A stretch of 16,844 nucleotides of DNA from an uncultured Lachnospiraceae bacterium (lineage in GTDB: Bacteria > Bacillota > Clostridia > Lachnospirales > Lachnospiraceae), in NCBI GenBank assembly GCA_910579325.1, contig CAJTTU010000004.1, forward strand, positions 60,896 through 77,739. Direction: 5' to 3'. The notes below the pieces were generated by a model. That model did no database searches. It was not told the origin of the DNA and saw only the letters and a list, made by a program, of their open reading frames with translations. Shown here in pieces: positions 13,726 to 16,844 of the stretch; the first letter of the stretch is position 1; every line of letters starts with the position of its first letter. Position numbers and translations under genes: made by a program.

Positions 13726-13753
13726 ATCATAAGGTATCCATACAAGCCTGCAA
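13726..13753 (-). promoter_or_regulatory. possible promoter for the Na/Pi cotransporter gene
   Basis: On the minus strand, TTGCAG and TATGAT are separated by 16 nt. The leader would be about 90 nt. Just upstream, at 13755-13783, CTGTGAG pairs with CTCACAG around an inner CCT/AGG. That hairpin lacks a U-run, so it is not a clear terminator for the aminopeptidase gene. Confidence 0.4.
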
Positions 13754-13851
13754 TCTGTGAGCCTCCGCCAGGGAAACTCACAGAAACAAAACTCAGCAAG
13801 ACTCAGGGAATCCGCGGCTTCACATAAGACCCGCAGCATTACTCCGCGATT

Positions 13852-14970
13852 TTATTTCTTTAATTCTTCAGGATTCAGCCCCTGCAGTTCGGGCAGCACG
13901 AATCTTCCATCCTTGCGCACCAGCACGCCGTCAAACCAGATCTCTCCGCCGCCCCATTCCGGCGTCTGGATGCAGACCAGATCCCAGTGGATGGCGGAGC
14001 TGTTGCCGTTTGGCGCCTCGTCATAACAGTTTCCGGGCGTAAAATGGAAGGAGCCCATAATCTTCTCGTCAAATAAGGTATCTTTCATCGGGGTCAGCAC
14101 GTAAGGATTGATGCCGATGGCAAACTCTCCCACATACCGGGCGCCCTCGTCGGTGTCAAACACCTTGTTAATCCGCCTGGTGTCATTGGCCTCCGCATTC
14201 ACGATCTTTCCGTTTTCAAAGGTCAGACAGATATTTTCATATACAAAGCCCTGGTACTGAGAGGGCGTGTTGTAGCAGAGAACGCCGTTGACAGAGTCCC
14301 GTACCGGCGCCGTATAGATTTCTCCGTCGGGAATGTTCATCTCCCCGCAGCAGGGAACGGCCGGGATTCCCTTGATGGAAAAGGTCAGGTCGGTTCCGTT
14401 TCCCACGATCCTCACCTTGTCCGTCCGCTCCATCAACAGGCGCAGCGGCTCCACAGCTTCTTTCATCTTATCATAGTCCAGACAGCAGACATCAAAATAA
14501 AAGTCCTCGAAAGCTTCCAGGCTTGTGTTTGCTGCCTGGGCCATGGAGGGAGACGGATAGCGCAGCACCACCCAGCGGGTTTTGGGTACCCGAATCTCAT
14601 TATGCACCGGATGATGGTACACTTTATTGAAAAGCTCCATTCGTTCCGCAGGCACGTCCGACAGCTCGGCTGTGTTATCGCTGCCCCGCACCGCCACATA
14701 GCAGTCCATGGCGGACATGGTCAGACAATCTGCCTGCGCTCTCAGCTTTAACTGCTCCTCGCTGCAGTTTAACAGCAATTCCCTCTGAATCCGGGGGCTT
14801 TCCAGCCAGAACAGCGGAATGCCCTTCGCTTCATAGACCGCCTTGACAAGCGCTCTGCCCAGAGGCTCCGTGTCATAACCGGTACAGTGAATCAGTACCT
14901 TCTCTCCTTCTTTTACTTTCATAGAATGGCCGACCAGCTGCCCGGCCAGCAATTTGATTCGCTCGTCCAT
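13852..14970 (-). CDS. M29-family aminopeptidase (AmpS/PepS-like)
   Basis: This 372-residue protein belongs to the metallo-aminopeptidases of MEROPS family M29, cytoplasmic dimers that remove N-terminal residues from peptides. The expected two-metal ligands can be placed by analogy with AmpS: Glu217 in NIPDGEIYTAP, Glu282 in GEFAIGINP, His309 in GSFHFTPG, and His328 and Asp330 in SSAIHWD. The spacing between His309 and His328 is shorter than in AmpS. GDSVNG-like (DSVNG, 225-229) and FENGKIV (251-257) segments also match. The start chosen is ATG 14970, after GAGGAG; a TTG at 14985 is in frame, but its sequence contains that ribosome binding site. It is transcribed alone and divergent from hisJ. 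Confidence 0.93.
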   Translation of the reverse strand: MDERIKLLAGQLVGHSMKVKEGEKVLIHCTGYDTEPLGRALVKAVYEAKGIPLFWLESPRIQRELLLNCSEEQLKLRAQADCLTMSAMDCYVAVRGSDNTAELSDVPAERMELFNKVYHHPVHNEIRVPKTRWVVLRYPSPSMAQAANTSLEAFEDFYFDVCCLDYDKMKEAVEPLRLLMERTDKVRIVGNGTDLTFSIKGIPAVPCCGEMNIPDGEIYTAPVRDSVNGVLCYNTPSQYQGFVYENICLTFENGKIVNAEANDTRRINKVFDTDEGARYVGEFAIGINPYVLTPMKDTLFDEKIMGSFHFTPGNCYDEAPNGNSSAIHWDLVCIQTPEWGGGEIWFDGVLVRKDGRFVLPELQGLNPEELKK

Positions 14971-15016
14971 GGTATTTCTCCTCAAAAATTCATCAATTGA
15001 AAAACGCTCCGTTTCA

Positions 15017-15045
15017 ATAGTAGCCCATTCCCAAAATTTTGTAAA
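15017..15045 (-). promoter_or_regulatory. promoter for the M29 aminopeptidase gene
   Basis: On the minus strand, TTTACA and TACTAT are separated by 17 nt. The predicted start near 15010 leaves a leader of about 40 nt before the ATG at 14970. Confidence 0.6.
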
Positions 15046-15076
15046 GTAGTGAGGCGAATTTTCCCTGATTTTTTCG

Positions 15077-15105
15077 TTGACATTTCCGCAAAATTCCAGT
15101 AAACT
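15077..15105 (+). promoter_or_regulatory. promoter for the hisJ-like gene
   Basis: On the plus strand, a consensus TTGACA (15077-15082) and TAAACT (15100-15105) are separated by 17 nt. The predicted start near 15112 gives a leader of about 137 nt. It diverges from the aminopeptidase promoter 31 bp away. Confidence 0.7.
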
Positions 15106-15125
15106 CCATCATACGGGGAACCACA

Positions 15126-15147
15126 GCCTGTCAGATAGCAGACAGGC
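15126..15147 (+). other. hairpin in the leader of the hisJ-like gene
   Basis: GCCTGTC pairs perfectly with GACAGGC around an 8-nt loop, about 14 nt into the predicted transcript. A T5 run follows 14 nt later, too far for a standard terminator. It may stabilise the leader or be half of an attenuator; no known riboswitch was recognised. Confidence 0.4.
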
Positions 15148-15248
15148 CGGGATCCGCTCAAATTTTTGCAAAAACCATGCAGCGCTCCCAAAAACATGAT
15201 TCATCCGGTTTGCCAACTGTAAAACAGCTTCGATTAAGAAAGGCTCTT

Positions 15249-16055
15249 ATGTATTCCGACTATCACATTCACACCGACTTTTCCGCCGACTCCGACACGC
15301 CGGCCCAGGCCCAGATCGAGCGGGCCATCGCCCTTGGCATGGAACGGATCTGTATTACGGATCATCAGGATTTCGACTACCCGGAGCGCTACCATGAGGA
15401 TTTTACCTTTCCCACCGACCGTTATATAGAAGCCCTGGGCAGGCTGCGGCAAAGTTTCGAAGGGCAGGTCCAGGTTTTCACAGGGGTGGAGCTGGGACTG
15501 CGCGCCCATCTGACCAGGCAGTTAGAACGCTATGGGGCCGACTGGCCTTTTGACTATATCATCGGCTCCGTCCATCTGGTGGGGGACAGGGACCCCTATT
15601 TCAGCGATTTTTATGAGGGAAGGACGGAAGAAGCCGCCTACCGGGAATATTTTGAATGCACGCTGGAAAACGTACGCCTGCACAAAGACTGTTTCGACGC
15701 CCTGGGCCATCTGGACTATGCGGTGCGCTACGGCCCGAATAAAAATAAGTTTTATTCTTATTCGGGTTATCGGGATATCATAGACGAAATTTTAAAGACG
15801 GTTATCTCCCACGGGAAAGCGCTGGAATGCAATACCTCCGGTCTCAGCCACGGGCTGGGACATACCAATCCTCATCCCGACGTCATCCGGCGCTATATAG
15901 AGCTGGGCGGAGAAATGGTTACGATCGGCTCCGACGCCCATGTCCCGGCCAGTTTAGGATATGGTTTTTCTCTGATCAAAGATATGCTGGAAAGCTGCGG
16001 CGTCAGGTATTATACGGAATTTCACGGGCGGAAGCCTGTGTTTTATCCGCTGTAA
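15249..16055 (+). CDS. hisJ: histidinol-phosphatase, PHP family (HisJ-like)
   Basis: This 268-residue protein is a PHP-domain phosphoesterase, and the length and signatures fit HisJ, which dephosphorylates histidinol phosphate in histidine synthesis. Metal-binding motifs run in order: DYHIHTDFSADS (4-15), ITDHQD (36-41), GVELG (79-83), IGSVHLV (105-111), GHLDYA (153-158) and IGSDAHVP (226-233). All nine ligand positions of the trinuclear site appear filled. The start chosen is ATG 15249, where the conserved DYHIHT begins almost at once, with AAAGG 5 nt upstream; the in-frame upstream extension to 15177 has no family match. No his genes are nearby, so another PHP phosphatase role is possible but less likely. 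Confidence 0.9.
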   Translation: MYSDYHIHTDFSADSDTPAQAQIERAIALGMERICITDHQDFDYPERYHEDFTFPTDRYIEALGRLRQSFEGQVQVFTGVELGLRAHLTRQLERYGADWPFDYIIGSVHLVGDRDPYFSDFYEGRTEEAAYREYFECTLENVRLHKDCFDALGHLDYAVRYGPNKNKFYSYSGYRDIIDEILKTVISHGKALECNTSGLSHGLGHTNPHPDVIRRYIELGGEMVTIGSDAHVPASLGYGFSLIKDMLESCGVRYYTEFHGRKPVFYPL

Positions 16056-16071
16056 AAATGCGATTGACAAG

Positions 16072-16104
16072 AAAAAGCTGGGAACCCTCTTTCCGGTTTC
16101 CAGC
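16072..16104 (-). terminator. intrinsic terminator after the carD-like gene
   Basis: On the minus strand, GCTGGAAACC pairs with GGTTCCCAGC (ten pairs, one G-U) around an 8-nt loop and is followed by TTTTTCTTG. It lies 61 bp beyond the carD-like stop and just before the convergent hisJ stop. Confidence 0.85.
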
Positions 16105-16123
16105 CCTGCCTCACAGGATTCTG

Positions 16124-16165
16124 CGCCGCGCATATACCACACTGCGCCAGGCGGCGTCCTTTTTT
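16124..16165 (+). terminator. possible terminator after hisJ
   Basis: On the plus strand, CGCCGC pairs with GCGGCG over a 21-nt loop and is followed by TCC and six T. The short stem and long loop make it a weak candidate. The T-run overlaps the last codons of the convergent carD-like gene. Confidence 0.4.
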
Positions 16166-16674
16166 CACTCTTTTTTCCCCTCCAGCTGCCCCATAATAAA
16201 AGGCAGCACCTGCTCCGGCTTGATATTCAATGCCGCGGCAAATTCCTCATGCAGCATCCGCTCCGCATCCTTAAAGAACTTCTCGTCCGTCAGATGCATC
16301 TTCTTTCCCAGCTCCTTCTGCTGCTGCCTGTGCAGGTAAAGGGACTTGATCATCCGCACCAATGCGTAACGGTCGCCGCTGTTTAATATTGCCTTATATT
16401 TCTCGTTCCGCTCATTCTTGTTCTCAATCCATTCGGCGGCCTCATCGGGCATGTTCCGGATCATCTCACGAATCTCGTCCGCCGACATAATCTGACGCAT
16501 CTGCTGAACCGCCTTTTCATTATGAACGCAGACATAAATCGTGGACTTTTCATCCTTTACCGGCTTTAACACATAATAGGTTTTTGTGCTGCCGGTAAAA
16601 TCCCGTTCCTCGATATCCGCAATCCTGCAGATCCCATGAGTTCCGTATAATACCGTTTCGTTTACATTGTGCAT
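16165..16674 (-). CDS. CarD/CdnL-family transcriptional regulator
   Basis: This 169-residue protein has an N-terminal CarD_TRCF RNA-polymerase-interacting domain (about 1-60) that opens with ETVLYGTHGICRIADIE, matching the family VVYPxHGVGxI segment, and continues with YYVLKPV and IYVCV. The rest is helical and charged, as in CdnL, where the C-terminal domain contacts the upstream edge of the promoter bubble. By family it binds the RNA polymerase beta subunit and stabilises open complexes; its targets here are unknown. In Clostridia several such paralogues are common. The start at 16674 follows AAAGGAG by 6 nt. Its promoter region carries a palindrome over the predicted start site, and the gene is closed by a strong terminator. 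Confidence 0.9.
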   Translation of the reverse strand: MHNVNETVLYGTHGICRIADIEERDFTGSTKTYYVLKPVKDEKSTIYVCVHNEKAVQQMRQIMSADEIREMIRNMPDEAAEWIENKNERNEKYKAILNSGDRYALVRMIKSLYLHRQQQKELGKKMHLTDEKFFKDAERMLHEEFAAALNIKPEQVLPFIMGQLEGKKE

Positions 16675-16690
16675 GCAGTCTCCTTTCTTC

Positions 16691-16746
16691 TGAAATTCCC
16701 GCAGGGGTAATACGCTTTTTGAGGTATGCCGATCATAAGAATTTCA
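16691..16746 (-). other. inverted repeat in the carD-like leader
   Basis: TGAAATTC (16691-16698) and GAATTTCA (16739-16746) are perfect complements around a 40-nt loop. The stem lies within the predicted leader, a few bases upstream of the ribosome binding site, and could affect translation. Its function is not known. Confidence 0.4.
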
Positions 16747-16766
16747 CTATGGTATAAAAACACGAT

Positions 16767-16783
16767 ATAGTATCTGATACTAT
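16767..16783. promoter_or_regulatory. operator-like palindrome at the carD-like promoter
   Basis: ATAGTATC and GATACTAT form a perfect 8-1-8 inverted repeat centred at 16775, where transcription is expected to start. It touches the -10 box. A dimeric repressor bound here would block initiation. Confidence 0.55.
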
Positions 16784-16811
16784 TATAGCATAAAATTATG
16801 TCTAATTGTAA
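16782..16811 (-). promoter_or_regulatory. promoter for the carD-like gene
   Basis: On the minus strand, TTACAA and TATAAT are separated by 18 nt, and the -10 is extended (TGCTATAAT). The leader would be about 100 nt. Confidence 0.65.
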
Positions 16812-16844
16812 GAACGAAAAAATTTTTGTGAAATATATGCAAGG

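Noticed and set aside
15106..15248. Possible ZTP or other riboswitch in the hisJ leader (GGGGAACCAC segment)
   Set aside because: The required CCGCCUGGGC half and the first stem are missing; only one simple hairpin is present.

Overview
The window looks like a chromosomal segment from a moderately GC-rich, low-redundancy Firmicute of the class Clostridia, most likely a Lachnospiraceae relative. The reasons are strong AGGAGG-type ribosome binding sites, promoters of the TTGACA-17-TATAAT type, a gap-pgk-tpiA-gpmI glycolytic cluster, a ClpX paralogue and a CarD-family regulator. Family level is an inference; no rRNA is present to confirm it.

Layout. Positions 1-317 hold the start of an alpha/beta hydrolase (minus strand). 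Positions 419-3787 hold a minus-strand cluster, larC2, larE, a TrpB-like gene and a TrpA-like gene, driven by promoters near 3660-3790. The two Trp-like proteins have the recognisable scaffold of tryptophan synthase, but the TrpB copy lacks the PLP-binding lysine and the phosphate loop, and the TrpA copy lacks most of its indole-glycerol-phosphate site. They look like a retained pseudoenzyme pair beside nickel-pincer-cofactor genes. A signal peptidase II-like gene (plus strand) diverges from larC2 and converges on a ClpX-like ATPase gene.

Positions 5935-11843 hold the lower-glycolysis cluster on the minus strand in the order gap, pgk, tpiA, gpmI. A terminator follows gap. A degraded nucleotidyltransferase/HEPN (MNT-HEPN type) gene pair and a cluster of stem-loops separate tpiA from gpmI. 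Three copies of a structured repeat of about 96-98 bp lie about 20 nt upstream of the start codons of trpB-like, tpiA and pgk. They fold into the same nested hairpin and show compensatory base changes, making this the best candidate for an undescribed RNA element.

Positions 11970-16844 hold a Na/Pi cotransporter with a PhoU-like tail, an M29 aminopeptidase and a CarD-like regulator, all on the minus strand. A HisJ-type histidinol phosphatase lies on the plus strand, divergent from the aminopeptidase gene and convergent with the carD-like gene. The carD-like promoter has a perfect palindrome over its predicted start site.

Promoter, terminator and RNA calls were made by eye. No tRNA, rRNA, CRISPR array, transposase or prophage gene was seen.
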